The position numbers were made by a program, and so were the translations under genes. The notes below the pieces were generated by a model that searched no databases, had not been told where the DNA came from, and saw only the letters and a program-made list of their open reading frames with translations. From Flavobacterium gillisiae (GTDB taxonomy: Bacteria > Bacteroidota > Bacteroidia > Flavobacteriales > Flavobacteriaceae): 64,000 nt of DNA. The stretch covers positions 248,001-312,000 of the forward strand of contig NZ_FNRD01000002.1 in NCBI RefSeq assembly GCF_900107635.1, read 5' to 3'. Below are positions 1 through 8,287 of this stretch, piece after piece. The stretch's first letter is position 1; every line of letters begins with the position of its first letter.

Positions 1-1
1 T

Positions 2-2761
2 CAATTATTCCATCAAGGGGTAAAAGTGGAATTTTCGACCTATACGTTGCATTCTAAATCAGGGAAATTAGAATCAATGAGCGGCGAGTTTTATCAACTA
101 GAAAATGTAAATATAAACGCTACATTATCAAAAGAACAGGCTTTTAACAGCGCATTAAAAGAAATTGGTGCAACAAAATACCTTTGGGATTCTCAAGCAG
201 ATGCAAAACTTATTGATTATAAAAAACCCGAGGGAGAATTAGTTCTATTGCCTATTACGGATGAAGATGTTACTGGTAAAAAAAAGGAGCAACTTCGTTT
301 AGCATATAAATATGACATTTATGCCACAAACCCCGTAAGCCGTGGTGATATTTATATTGATGCAGTTACAGGAAAATCCTTATTTTACAACGCCACTATT
401 AAACATTTAGGCGAATATAGTCATGGAAGTAAAAACATTGGCAACACTGAAAATGTAAATGCTGCGACAGCTTTTGTTGCCGCAAACGCAGCTACACGCT
501 ATAGCGGAAATCAAACCATACAAACTGCCTCAAGTGGAGGATCGTATATCCTTTCTGACGCTACTCGTGGTAATGGAGTTATGACCTACAACATGAACAA
601 AGGTACTAACTACTCTTCAGCAGTTAATTTTACAGATGCCGACAACAATTGGACTGCAGCTGAATATAACAATGCAAACAAAGATAATGGGGCATTAGAT
701 GCTCATTGGGGAGCCGAAAAAACATATGATTATTGGACGTCCGTTCATGGAAGAAACAGCTTTGACGGTGCAGGAGCTGCCATAAAAAGTTATGTACATT
801 ACAGTAGTAATTATGATAATGCTTACTGGAATGGTAGTGTAATGACATATGGCGATGGAAGCGGAACTTATTTTGATATTCTTACATCAATTGATGTTGC
901 CGCACACGAAATAGGTCATGCCGTTTGTTCAAATACAGCAAATTTGGCTTACCAATTAGAATCTGGCGCTATGAATGAGGCGTTTTCTGATATTTGGGGA
1001 GCTTGTATCGAATACTATGCCGCTCCAAATAAATCTACCTGGTTAATAGGAGAAGATATTGAACGAAGAGCAGGACACTTAGCATTGCGCTCCATGAGCA
1101 ATCCAAAAAGCGAAGGGCAACCAGATACATATGGCGGAACGAACTGGGTCGATCAATCTAGATGTAGACCAAGTAATAGAAATGATTACTGTGGTGTTCA
1201 TACTAACAGTGGTGTATTAAATCACTGGTTTTATATTCTTACACAAGGTAAAAATGGAACAAATGATATTGGAAGTTCATATAGTGTAACGGGTATAGGA
1301 ATAGATAAAGCTGCTAAAATTTCTTATCGTTTAGAAAGTGTTTATTTATCGGCAAACTCAACTTATGCAGAAGCTAGAACTTATGGAATTCAAGCATCAA
1401 CTGATCTGTACGGAGCTACTTCAGCGGAAACAATAGCTACAACAAATGCATTCTATGCAGTAGGAGTAGGCGCCGCCTATATTGGCTCGACAGATACTGT
1501 TGCTCCAACGGCTCCAACAAGTCTTGCGGCATCAGGAACAACAACTACATCAACGAACTTATCTTGGACAGCATCTACTGATAATGTAGGGGTTACTGGA
1601 TATAATGTTTACAATGGTACAACTTTAGTAACTACGGTGACTGGATTAACTTATACTGTGACAGGATTATCAGCAAGTACGGCTTATACTTTTGCTGTAA
1701 AAGCTAAAGATGCCGCTGGAAATGTATCTGATTCAAGTAACACTGTAAGTGTAACTACCCTTACTCCTACTCCTGACACTACTGCTCCTACTGCTCCAAC
1801 AAGTTTAACAGCTGCTTCGACTACAGCAACTTCAACTAATTTAACTTGGACCACCTCTACAGATAATGTAGCAGTAACAGGATATGATGTATATCAAGGT
1901 AGCACGTTAAAAGCAACTGTAACAAGCACTTCATATGCTGTAACTGGATTAACTGCCAACACTGCTTATAGCTTCTCTGTGAAGGCGAAAGATGCTGCAG
2001 GAAACATTTCTGCTTCAAGTAATGTAATTAGCGTAACAACCACTGCTCCTGTAGTTTCAAACTATTGTGCTTCTCAAGGAAATAGTACTGCCAGCGAAAA
2101 CATTGCTAGTGTCGTTTTTAATACAATTAATAATACTACTTCAAGTGGTAGCGGTTATGTAGATTACACTTCAATTTCAACGAATGTATCAAAAGGAAGT
2201 ACCTATACAATTACTATAACACCATTTTGGGCAAATAGAAAATTCAAAGAAGGATACTCCGTATGGATTGATTTTAATGCCGATGGAGATTTTAACGATG
2301 CTGGAGAACAAGTAATGACCATTGGAGCAACTCCAAGTTCTTCTGTTAGTGGAACAATTTCAATTCCAACATTAGCAACTACTGGTACAACCAGGATGAG
2401 AGTTTCCATGAAAAATGGAGGTGTCCCTTCTGCTTGTGAAACTTTTTCTGATGGGCAAGTCGAAGATTATACCGTTATAATTGATGGTGCTGCATTTAAC
2501 GGAATCAATTCTTCAACTGCAAATGAAAACTCAGGTTTTGATGTTACTTTATACCCAAACCCAACAACTGAATTTATAAATATTTCTGTAAACGAACATA
2601 AAGAAGGTTCGTATAAAATTTATAACTCACTTGGATTTGAAATCCAAAACGGAAAAACTTCTGGAGACGCCATTAATGTGAGTAGCCTAACAAAAGGAAT
2701 TTATTTCTTCGAATTCAATAACGGAGAAAAAACTGTTGTTAAACCTTTTGCAAAGAAGTAA
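2..2761 (+). CDS. Secreted M4 (thermolysin-type) zinc metallopeptidase with T9SS tail, 5' end outside window
   Basis: The frame is open from base 2, and the first residues already read as the propeptide FTP domain, so the true start lies upstream. The GTG at 26 is not a credible start. Counting from that GTG, the zinc motif HEIGH is at residues 294-298, and the following GAMNEAFSD segment supplies the third zinc ligand (Glu), as in thermolysin. Two fibronectin type III domains follow (about 495-580 and 590-680), then a GEVED-type domain (about 690-825), and a C-terminal type A type IX secretion signal beginning near LYPNPTT. The expected product is an extracellular protease exported through the Sec and T9SS machinery, with the tail removed at the surface. 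Repeated Thr/Ser-rich linkers separate the domains. A strong terminator follows directly. Confidence 0.93.
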   Translation, partial: QLFHQGVKVEFSTYTLHSKSGKLESMSGEFYQLENVNINATLSKEQAFNSALKEIGATKYLWDSQADAKLIDYKKPEGELVLLPITDEDVTGKKKEQLRLAYKYDIYATNPVSRGDIYIDAVTGKSLFYNATIKHLGEYSHGSKNIGNTENVNAATAFVAANAATRYSGNQTIQTASSGGSYILSDATRGNGVMTYNMNKGTNYSSAVNFTDADNNWTAAEYNNANKDNGALDAHWGAEKTYDYWTSVHGRNSFDGAGAAIKSYVHYSSNYDNAYWNGSVMTYGDGSGTYFDILTSIDVAAHEIGHAVCSNTANLAYQLESGAMNEAFSDIWGACIEYYAAPNKSTWLIGEDIERRAGHLALRSMSNPKSEGQPDTYGGTNWVDQSRCRPSNRNDYCGVHTNSGVLNHWFYILTQGKNGTNDIGSSYSVTGIGIDKAAKISYRLESVYLSANSTYAEARTYGIQASTDLYGATSAETIATTNAFYAVGVGAAYIGSTDTVAPTAPTSLAASGTTTTSTNLSWTASTDNVGVTGYNVYNGTTLVTTVTGLTYTVTGLSASTAYTFAVKAKDAAGNVSDSSNTVSVTTLTPTPDTTAPTAPTSLTAASTTATSTNLTWTTSTDNVAVTGYDVYQGSTLKATVTSTSYAVTGLTANTAYSFSVKAKDAAGNISASSNVISVTTTAPVVSNYCASQGNSTASENIASVVFNTINNTTSSGSGYVDYTSISTNVSKGSTYTITITPFWANRKFKEGYSVWIDFNADGDFNDAGEQVMTIGATPSSSVSGTISIPTLATTGTTRMRVSMKNGGVPSACETFSDGQVEDYTVIIDGAAFNGINSSTANENSGFDVTLYPNPTTEFINISVNEHKEGSYKIYNSLGFEIQNGKTSGDAINVSSLTKGIYFFEFNNGEKTVVKPFAKK

Positions 2762-2782
2762 TACGTTCTTTTTAAATACTAG

Positions 2783-2813
2783 AAAAGCCTCACATCCTGT
2801 GAGGCTTTTTTTT
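2783..2813. terminator. Intrinsic terminator after the M4 peptidase
   Basis: An 8-bp perfect stem (GCCTCACA, 2787-2794, with its complement at 2798-2805) has a 3-base loop. It is preceded by A-rich and followed by T-rich sequence, so it can work in both directions. It lies between the convergent peptidase and response-regulator genes. Confidence 0.9.
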
Positions 2814-2884
2814 ATGAGATCAACTTCTTTCAAATAATAATTAGAGAAATAACAACTCTGTAATTTAACACACTGTTAGGTCTA

Positions 2885-3265
2885 CTAAAAACCGAGGTCT
2901 AAAGCCTGTAAATTTGCTTTACTAAATGGTTTTTCAACAAAATGAATTATTTTTGAATACGAAGCTGCCTTGTCTTTGTCTTCTTGGTCTACAGAAGAAG
3001 TAACCATAATAACTTCGATTTTTTTATTAAACCCTTCTTGATGGATAATATCTAACAAGCCCCAGCCATCCATAACAGGCATGTTGATATCCAAAAATAG
3101 TAAAATACGTTCCTCATCATTAGAAAGGCTATCAAAAAAATCCAAAGCCTTAGTTCCCGAATTAAAGGTTCTCGGCGAATCATGAAGACCAACTGCTTTT
3201 ATTATTTTACTGTGTAAAAACAGAATTATTTCATCATCATCTACAACAACTACATGGTAACTCAT
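2885..3265 (-). CDS. Single-domain response regulator (CheY-like REC)
   Basis: A stand-alone receiver domain of 126 residues with no output domain. The acidic pocket is DDD at 9-11, the phospho-acceptor is Asp59 in FLDINMP, the switch Thr is T89 and the conserved Lys is K112 in EKPF. Its ATG overlaps the stop of the upstream REC-PAS gene by 4 bases (ATGA type), which suggests translational coupling and a shared phosphorelay. The partner is unknown. Proteins of this form often act as phosphate shuttles or interact with other proteins rather than binding DNA. Confidence 0.88.
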   Translation of the reverse strand: MSYHVVVVDDDEIILFLHSKIIKAVGLHDSPRTFNSGTKALDFFDSLSNDEERILLFLDINMPVMDGWGLLDIIHQEGFNKKIEVIMVTSSVDQEDKDKAASYSKIIHFVEKPFSKANLQALDLGF

Positions 3266-4281
3266 TTGTCTTCAATTTTATTTATTGTTTCTGTTTTTTT
3301 TACAATATCCCTAATAATAGAATCCAGTTCAGTACTTGAATCAAGAAAGTGATTCAATAAGTCTTCGTAGTCTGAAGGCATGTTAACTGATTCCTTCATA
3401 AACTCAACAATAGACATCATTTTTGCTAATGGAGCTCTAACAACATGAGAGTGTGTCCAGGCAATGTCTTTGAGACTTTTATTCTGGTCTTCAATCGTGT
3501 TAATGTGCTGCATCTGCTTGGTGATATCATTTGCAATAACCAACTTTGCTTTCTGATTGTTAAAGAAAACAATATTACTTTGAATTTCTACATCAATTAT
3601 ATTTCCGTTTTTTTTCTGATGTCTAAAATATCTTTTTTTTAAGCTATCTCTATATTGGTTAAAAGAATGAACTCCTTCGTCAAATAGTGGATAATCCTCC
3701 TCTGGTCGTATCTCTCTTATGGTCTTTTTTAAAAATTCTTCTTTGGTATAACCATATTTCTTTATAGCGGCCTCATTAACATCTAAAAATTGGAAAGTTC
3801 CCAGATCATACACCCACATAGCCAGCGGGCTTAGATGAAAAAGGTCCGTATATCGTGTTTTTGCATCATCATATGAATAAAATATTTTTTTGCGCTCAAT
3901 TGAGCAAATAATACTCTTATACAACATCGCAGCTGTTAGGCCTTCCTTTACTAAATAATCTGAAATACCTTGGGAAATTAATTTGATACTGAAATCCACA
4001 TCTGCATTTGTGGTTAGCGCTATTATAGGACAAAACAATACCTTATCTATCATTTCATTAACCAAATTTTGCGGACTTATATCTGGTAACGTAAGGTCTA
4101 GCAGGACAACATCAAAAAACTTATCGTCTGAAGACAAAATCGCAATGGCTTCTTCGAAGCTTTTTGCATATCTAATTTGAAAATCAAAATTAAGTTCCAA
4201 TAACAACTGTTCAATCCGCGAAGCGTCAGTTAAATTGTCTTCAACAACTAAAATTAAATATGTATTTTCGTCTTTAATCAT
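3262..4281 (-). CDS. REC-PAS protein ending in a histidine-kinase dimerisation helix without ATPase domain
   Basis: 339 residues. A receiver domain occupies about 8-128 (ED at 14-15, phospho-acceptor Asp62 in LLDLTLPD). A PAS domain follows at about 143-258, ending in the typical NDITKQ segment. A short HisKA/DHp-like helical pair follows, with an H-box HVVRAPL (His279). The protein stops about 60 residues after the H-box, so the N, G1 and G2 boxes of a HATPase domain are absent. It could be a phosphotransfer protein or the target of a separate kinase, and it is co-translated with the downstream single-domain response regulator. Similar truncated PAS proteins are, to my knowledge, common in Flavobacterium, so this is probably a real architecture rather than a broken gene. 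Confidence 0.85.
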   Translation of the reverse strand: MIKDENTYLILVVEDNLTDASRIEQLLLELNFDFQIRYAKSFEEAIAILSSDDKFFDVVLLDLTLPDISPQNLVNEMIDKVLFCPIIALTTNADVDFSIKLISQGISDYLVKEGLTAAMLYKSIICSIERKKIFYSYDDAKTRYTDLFHLSPLAMWVYDLGTFQFLDVNEAAIKKYGYTKEEFLKKTIREIRPEEDYPLFDEGVHSFNQYRDSLKKRYFRHQKKNGNIIDVEIQSNIVFFNNQKAKLVIANDITKQMQHINTIEDQNKSLKDIAWTHSHVVRAPLAKMMSIVEFMKESVNMPSDYEDLLNHFLDSSTELDSIIRDIVKKTETINKIEDK

Positions 4282-4423
4282 CTTGTATGAAAAATTGCAA
4301 TGGGTATTGCAAAAGCTTTAAATTAAGGGGGGACTTTCTTTACTATGCTTTTTTTCAACCAGTCAAGATCTTAAAAAAGGAAGGGGGATTCTCGTTTCTG
4401 TTTTTAAAACAATTTCGATACCG

Positions 4424-4431
4424 CAAATATA
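4424..4431 (-). promoter_or_regulatory. Candidate -7 box upstream of the response-regulator operon
   Basis: On the minus strand this reads TATATTTG, a match to the Bacteroidota TAnnTTTG element, about 145 bases before the REC-PAS start. I see no clear TTG -33 element at the right spacing. Confidence 0.35.
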
Positions 4432-4482
4432 GCATTCCTTTTTGTATTATGATATAATTATAGCTGTTTTGGGGCAGTCAGC

Positions 4483-6177
4483 CTAACTATCATTCCCTTT
4501 GGGTATAGCCTCAATCAGCATTTTTGTATATTCTTTTTGAGGATTGGCATACAAGGCATCTGCATCTGCAATTTCCTCTATTCTTCCCTTGTTCATAACT
4601 AAAACCTGATCACTCATATACTTCACCACAGCCAAATCGTGCGAAATAAAAATATAGGTAAACCCAAAATTCTCTTTTAACTCATTTAAAAGGTTTAAAA
4701 CCTGTGCTTGAACGGATATGTCCAATGCTGAAACCGATTCGTCACAGACGATTAATTTGGGCTGTAACGCAATAGTTCTTGCTATTCCGATGCGTTGTCT
4801 TTGTCCACCCGAAAACTCATGTGGATACCGATTAAAATATTCTTCTCCTAAACCAACTCTTTCGAGAATTTCAATCGTTTTGGCTTTTCTTTCTTTGTCA
4901 TTTTTATACAACCCATGCACTTTCATAGGTTCCATAATGGCCTTACCTACAGGAATCCTTGGATTCAATGACGAGTAAGGATCTTGAAAAATAATTTGAA
5001 TTTCTTTTCTTAGTTTTTTGAGTTCTGCATTGCCAAGTTTAGTAATATCCTGACCTCGATATAATATTTGCCCTGCGGTAGCCTTGTCTAATTGTAATAT
5101 GGCATTTCCTAAGGTCGATTTTCCACAACCACTCTCCCCTACTAAACCTAATGTTTCTCCCTCATACAATTTAAAACTCACGTCATTCACCGCTTTAAAT
5201 CCTGATTTCTTTCCAAAGAAACCTGCTGTAGAAAAATATTCTTTCTCCACATTTATGACTTCCAAAATGGGTGTCTGACTGTACAATTTATTGTGAAAAC
5301 TAGCTCTATCCTCTTGGGTTACTATCTCAGCATTAATTGTATCATCTAAGAAATTCTGAATCGTGGGCAATCTCTTCAATCGGAAATCTAAAGAAGGACG
5401 CGAAGCAATTAGGGCTTTCGTATAATTATGTTGCGGATCTTTGAATATCTGCTTTACTTCTCCTTGCTCCACAATTTCTCCTTGATACATCACCAAAACT
5501 CGATGAGCAATCTCTGAAACCAGTGACAAATCATGAGAAATGAATATAATACTCATCCCGGTTTCTTGCTGAATGTCTTTTAACAACTGGATAATTTCTT
5601 TTTGAACAGTTACGTCTAAGGCGGTTGTAGGTTCATCTGCTATCAACAATTGTGGTTTGCAGGCAATCGCCATAGCAATCATCACACGTTGTTTTTGCCC
5701 TCCTGAAATCTCATGAGGATATTTCTCGAATAATATTTCTGGATTAGGTAATTTAACTTTCTCGAATAACGAAAGTGTCTCCGTCTTGGTTTCTGCTCTT
5801 GACAAGCTTGTATGTTGCAACAAAATCTCTTGTACCTGAAAGCCACATTTCAAAGATGGATTCAGCGAACTCATCGGCTCCTGGAAAATCATGGCGATTT
5901 CATTGCCTCTAAGTTGCTGCAGTTCCTTTTCGTTTAGATTACCTACATTTTTACTATCAAAAAGAATCTCACCTGCTGAAATTCTTGAAATACTAGCAGG
6001 TAACAAACCCAAAATCGCTAAAGAAGAGACTGACTTCCCAGAACCAGACTCTCCAACTATACCTAGGATTTCATTCTGTTGTAAATCATAACTGATGTTC
6101 TTGATAACAGCGGTATAAACCCCTTCTTTTTTAAAGGAGATTTCGAGATTCTGAACGGAAAGTAAAGGCTTATTCAT
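4483..6177 (-). CDS. Fused dipeptide/oligopeptide-type ABC transporter ATP-binding protein
   Basis: 564 residues containing two complete ATP-binding cassettes of the DppD/DppF (YejF/GsiA) type. Cassette 1 has Walker A GESGSGKS at 42-49, signature SGGQK at 158-162 and Walker B LLIADE near 177-182. Cassette 2 has Walker A GESGCGKS at 347-354, signature SGGQR at 456-460 and Walker B LIVCDE near 475-480. Such ATPases normally energise inner-membrane peptide permeases, but no permease or binding protein is next to it, so the partner must be encoded elsewhere. The start ATG at 6177 is supported by the cassette beginning immediately (PLLSVQNLEISF). Confidence 0.92.
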   Translation of the reverse strand: MNKPLLSVQNLEISFKKEGVYTAVIKNISYDLQQNEILGIVGESGSGKSVSSLAILGLLPASISRISAGEILFDSKNVGNLNEKELQQLRGNEIAMIFQEPMSSLNPSLKCGFQVQEILLQHTSLSRAETKTETLSLFEKVKLPNPEILFEKYPHEISGGQKQRVMIAMAIACKPQLLIADEPTTALDVTVQKEIIQLLKDIQQETGMSIIFISHDLSLVSEIAHRVLVMYQGEIVEQGEVKQIFKDPQHNYTKALIASRPSLDFRLKRLPTIQNFLDDTINAEIVTQEDRASFHNKLYSQTPILEVINVEKEYFSTAGFFGKKSGFKAVNDVSFKLYEGETLGLVGESGCGKSTLGNAILQLDKATAGQILYRGQDITKLGNAELKKLRKEIQIIFQDPYSSLNPRIPVGKAIMEPMKVHGLYKNDKERKAKTIEILERVGLGEEYFNRYPHEFSGGQRQRIGIARTIALQPKLIVCDESVSALDISVQAQVLNLLNELKENFGFTYIFISHDLAVVKYMSDQVLVMNKGRIEEIADADALYANPQKEYTKMLIEAIPKGNDS

Positions 6178-6308
6178 AAATGTAAAAGTAAAAATTTAAC
6201 CGCTTTAAACACATTTTTTTTAAAAAGACTATCAAACAACAAAATACTTATGGCAGAAATTGAAGTAACCGCTTACATTCCATTTATTTACTATTCGTAA
6301 GCGGCTTA

Positions 6309-7022
6309 TTAAACATGAATAATCTCATCATCAATCAACAAATCCTCTCTTCGTAGCCTAAGAAAAATCTGAGCAACGGCAATAGTGTCTTTCTCACAAT
6401 AGGTTACAATCCGATCAATGTCTTTATCTACATAAAAAACATGACCTACTTGACTGCCGTCGATATCACCTTTTGGCGAAGGTACCCCAAGTACTTTGCA
6501 CATTAATTTTAAAGAAGTATAATGCTTATAATCGCCAAACTTCCATAACTCCAGCGTATCCAAATGGGGGATTTCCCATGGTTTCTTACCAAATAAATTG
6601 AGTTTATCAGGCAGTGCGATTTGGTTGATAATCATTCTTCTTGCCATAAACGGAATATCAAATTCCTTAGCATTATGGCCGCACAAAATATGTTGCGGTT
6701 GGTTGAAGTGATTGTTTAATAAATTATTGAAGTCCTTCAGGATTGTCTTTTCCTCTCCAAAAAAGGAAGTGACCCGAAAGTTCCGGATATCCCCTTTGAT
6801 GGTAAAGTATCCAACAGAGATACAAACTATTTTTCCAAACTCAGCCCAGATTCCCGCACGATCATAAAAATCTTCTGGAGTATACTCGTCTTTTCGTTGG
6901 TATTGGGTTTTGTGTTCCCACAGCTCTTTCATTTCCGAATCCAGTTCAGTGTAATCAGCGGCTTCTGGTACTGTTTCTATATCTAAGAAAAGGATATTAT
7001 TGAGGTTGATTTTTTCTATCAT
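6309..7022 (-). CDS. PolB-like DEDDy 3'-5' exonuclease
   Basis: 237 residues of the stand-alone 3'-5' exonuclease family related to the proofreading domain of B-family polymerases. The sequence shows Exo I (FLDIETVPE, D14/E16), an Exo II-like segment with GHNAKEFDIPF and the Exo III motif YCEKD near the C terminus. These carry the acidic residues of a DEDD fold that bind two metal ions. It probably trims DNA or RNA 3' ends in repair; the exact substrate is not known for this family. An imperfect CCGCTTAC/GTAAGCGG hairpin (6269-6304) lies just beyond its stop and may help end transcription, although the T tract is poor. Confidence 0.85.
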   Translation of the reverse strand: MIEKINLNNILFLDIETVPEAADYTELDSEMKELWEHKTQYQRKDEYTPEDFYDRAGIWAEFGKIVCISVGYFTIKGDIRNFRVTSFFGEEKTILKDFNNLLNNHFNQPQHILCGHNAKEFDIPFMARRMIINQIALPDKLNLFGKKPWEIPHLDTLELWKFGDYKHYTSLKLMCKVLGVPSPKGDIDGSQVGHVFYVDKDIDRIVTYCEKDTIAVAQIFLRLRREDLLIDDEIIHV

Positions 7023-7027
7023 ATTTA

Positions 7028-7060
7028 TGGCACGCAGATTTACACGGATTAATACAGATT
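7028..7060. repeat. Short CACGCAGATT / ACACGGATT intergenic repeat
   Basis: The stretch GCACGCAGATTTACACGGATT resembles a short recurrent intergenic motif I recognise from Flavobacterium genomes. Related CCGCAGATT words form the hairpins at 22492-22530 and 43548-43600. Confidence 0.4.
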
Positions 7061-7138
7061 TCCAATTCTCTCGAAAATTTCGATTGACATTAACGATGTT
7101 CGAATATAAAGAAAATCGGCCAACTTATATTTAATTCT

Positions 7139-7609
7139 CTAAAATAAACTTTGTTGATTTGTTGGGTTTTCGTGTTCCAAAAGCCATTTTTTACGCCACA
7201 AACCTCCTGCATAACCGGTGAGCGAACCATCTGAACCAATTACTCTGTGACAAGGCACAACAATCCAAAGCGGGTTTTTTCCATTGGCGGAAGCCACAGC
7301 CCGAATTGCTTTCACATCTCCTAAAATCTTGGACTGTTCTAAATAAGTTCTAGTTTTTCCAAAAGGAATCTCTAATAATGCTTTCCATACTTTTTGTTGG
7401 AATTCAGTTCCTTTTGGATTTAGTTTTAAAGTGAAGTCGGTTCTTTCTCCGTCAAAGTATTCGTTGAGTTGAGTGACTGCTTCTTGTAAAACGTTTGGAA
7501 TTATAGCTGGAATCGTTGCCTCGTCTGCAACAGTAATTGAGAATATACCGTTTTTATCCCCAATAATTGTAGCAATACCCAGTGGTGTTTTAATGTGAGT
7601 AGTTTCCAT
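7139..7609 (-). CDS. ogt: Methylated-DNA--protein-cysteine methyltransferase
   Basis: 156 residues, the usual size of the single-domain O6-alkylguanine repair protein without an Ada regulatory domain. The active-site motif PCHRVIG has the alkyl-acceptor Cys120. The helix-turn-helix-like segment FQQKVWKALLEIPFGKTRTY is the DNA-binding part. It transfers the methyl group from O6-methylguanine or O4-methylthymine irreversibly to itself in the cytoplasm. It is transcribed on the minus strand behind the cytochrome gene but is separated from it by a terminator and a structured element, so it probably has its own promoter. Confidence 0.95.
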   Translation of the reverse strand: METTHIKTPLGIATIIGDKNGIFSITVADEATIPAIIPNVLQEAVTQLNEYFDGERTDFTLKLNPKGTEFQQKVWKALLEIPFGKTRTYLEQSKILGDVKAIRAVASANGKNPLWIVVPCHRVIGSDGSLTGYAGGLWRKKWLLEHENPTNQQSLF

Positions 7610-7661
7610 AGTAAATAATTATGACCTGCAAAGTACACAAAGTTTTACGAAATTGTTTCTA

Positions 7662-7700
7662 AATAAAAAAACCACTCGATTTACGAATGGTTCTTATTTT
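7662..7700 (-). terminator. Intrinsic terminator downstream of the cytochrome c gene
   Basis: On the minus strand the hairpin AACCATTCG-TAAAT-CGAGTGGTT (7670-7692) pairs fully with one G-U and runs into a T tract. On the plus strand the same position would be a C-A mismatch, so minus-strand termination is favoured. Confidence 0.75.
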
Positions 7701-7702
7701 TT

Positions 7703-7780
7703 AGCCCTGATGGAAACGACATCCTTTATGTTTTTGTTTTTAAAAACATAAAGATATAGTGTACAGCGGGAAAAAGCTCC
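7703..7780. ncRNA. Candidate structured Flavobacterium intergenic element (copy 1)
   Basis: GC-richer than its surroundings. It begins AGCCCTGATGG and ends GCGGGAAAAAGCTCC, and encloses a perfect 12-bp stem (CTTTATGTTTTT 7724-7735 with AAAAACATAAAG 7742-7753). The flanks match a frequently repeated Flavobacterium intergenic sequence known to me, and a second copy with the same layout is at 46361-46497. It lies in the 3' region of the minus-strand cytochrome transcript, before the terminator. Possible relation to the Flavo-1 RNA motif is inference only, and the strand is unresolved. Confidence 0.5.
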
Positions 7781-7808
7781 TTAATCTACTACAAGTAGAA
7801 TGTCTAAA

Positions 7809-8222
7809 TTACTTTAAATTAGAATTGATATACGCTTCTAATCCTTGCAATTCTTCGATAGACATTGCTTTTGTAATTGCAAAATTTGCTTTCATTACTT
7901 CATATTGACTTGGGTCAACCAAGGGTTTTGCATCGTCTTTTAAGAAAGCGACAATGTTTCCGCCTTTGGCTTTATAAACTGCAGCAATATCTTGTACACT
8001 AGGCCCAATAGTTTTTGTGTCTACTTGATGACAGGTGGCGCAATTGCCTTTTCCTTTAAAGAGTGTTGCGCCAAGTTCTTCTGGAGTTTGGGCTACGGCT
8101 GGCATTCCTTCAGAAGATGCTTCTGTAGACGCCGCTGGTTCTTCTTTACCAAAAGATTCTTCTTCCTTTCCCTTACAAGAGAATGCTACTAATGCGATCG
8201 CAATAATTACTATTTTTTTCAT
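7809..8222 (-). CDS. Lipoprotein c-type cytochrome, small class I
   Basis: 137 residues with an N-terminal lipoprotein signal (hydrophobic run ending in FSCKGK, lipid-modified Cys about residue 16), a Glu/Ala/Ser-rich linker and one heme-binding CATCH motif (CXXCH). Methionines in the C-terminal part (YEVMKANF, AMSIEE) are candidates for the sixth heme ligand. It is likely a membrane-anchored periplasmic electron carrier, or a soluble domain that hands electrons to a terminal oxidase. Its position next to the heme biosynthesis cluster may be coincidental. The transcript probably ends at 7662-7700. Confidence 0.9.
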   Translation of the reverse strand: MKKIVIIAIALVAFSCKGKEEESFGKEEPAASTEASSEGMPAVAQTPEELGATLFKGKGNCATCHQVDTKTIGPSVQDIAAVYKAKGGNIVAFLKDDAKPLVDPSQYEVMKANFAITKAMSIEELQGLEAYINSNLK

Positions 8223-8287
8223 GATTTTTAATATTTGAACTCAAAGTTAATCTACTAAAAGCTTTTAAAAAATGATAATTATCAGTT

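Noticed and set aside
1501..2050. Repeated DNA in the M4 gene as a tandem-repeat array
   Set aside because: It is explained by two homologous fibronectin type III domains.
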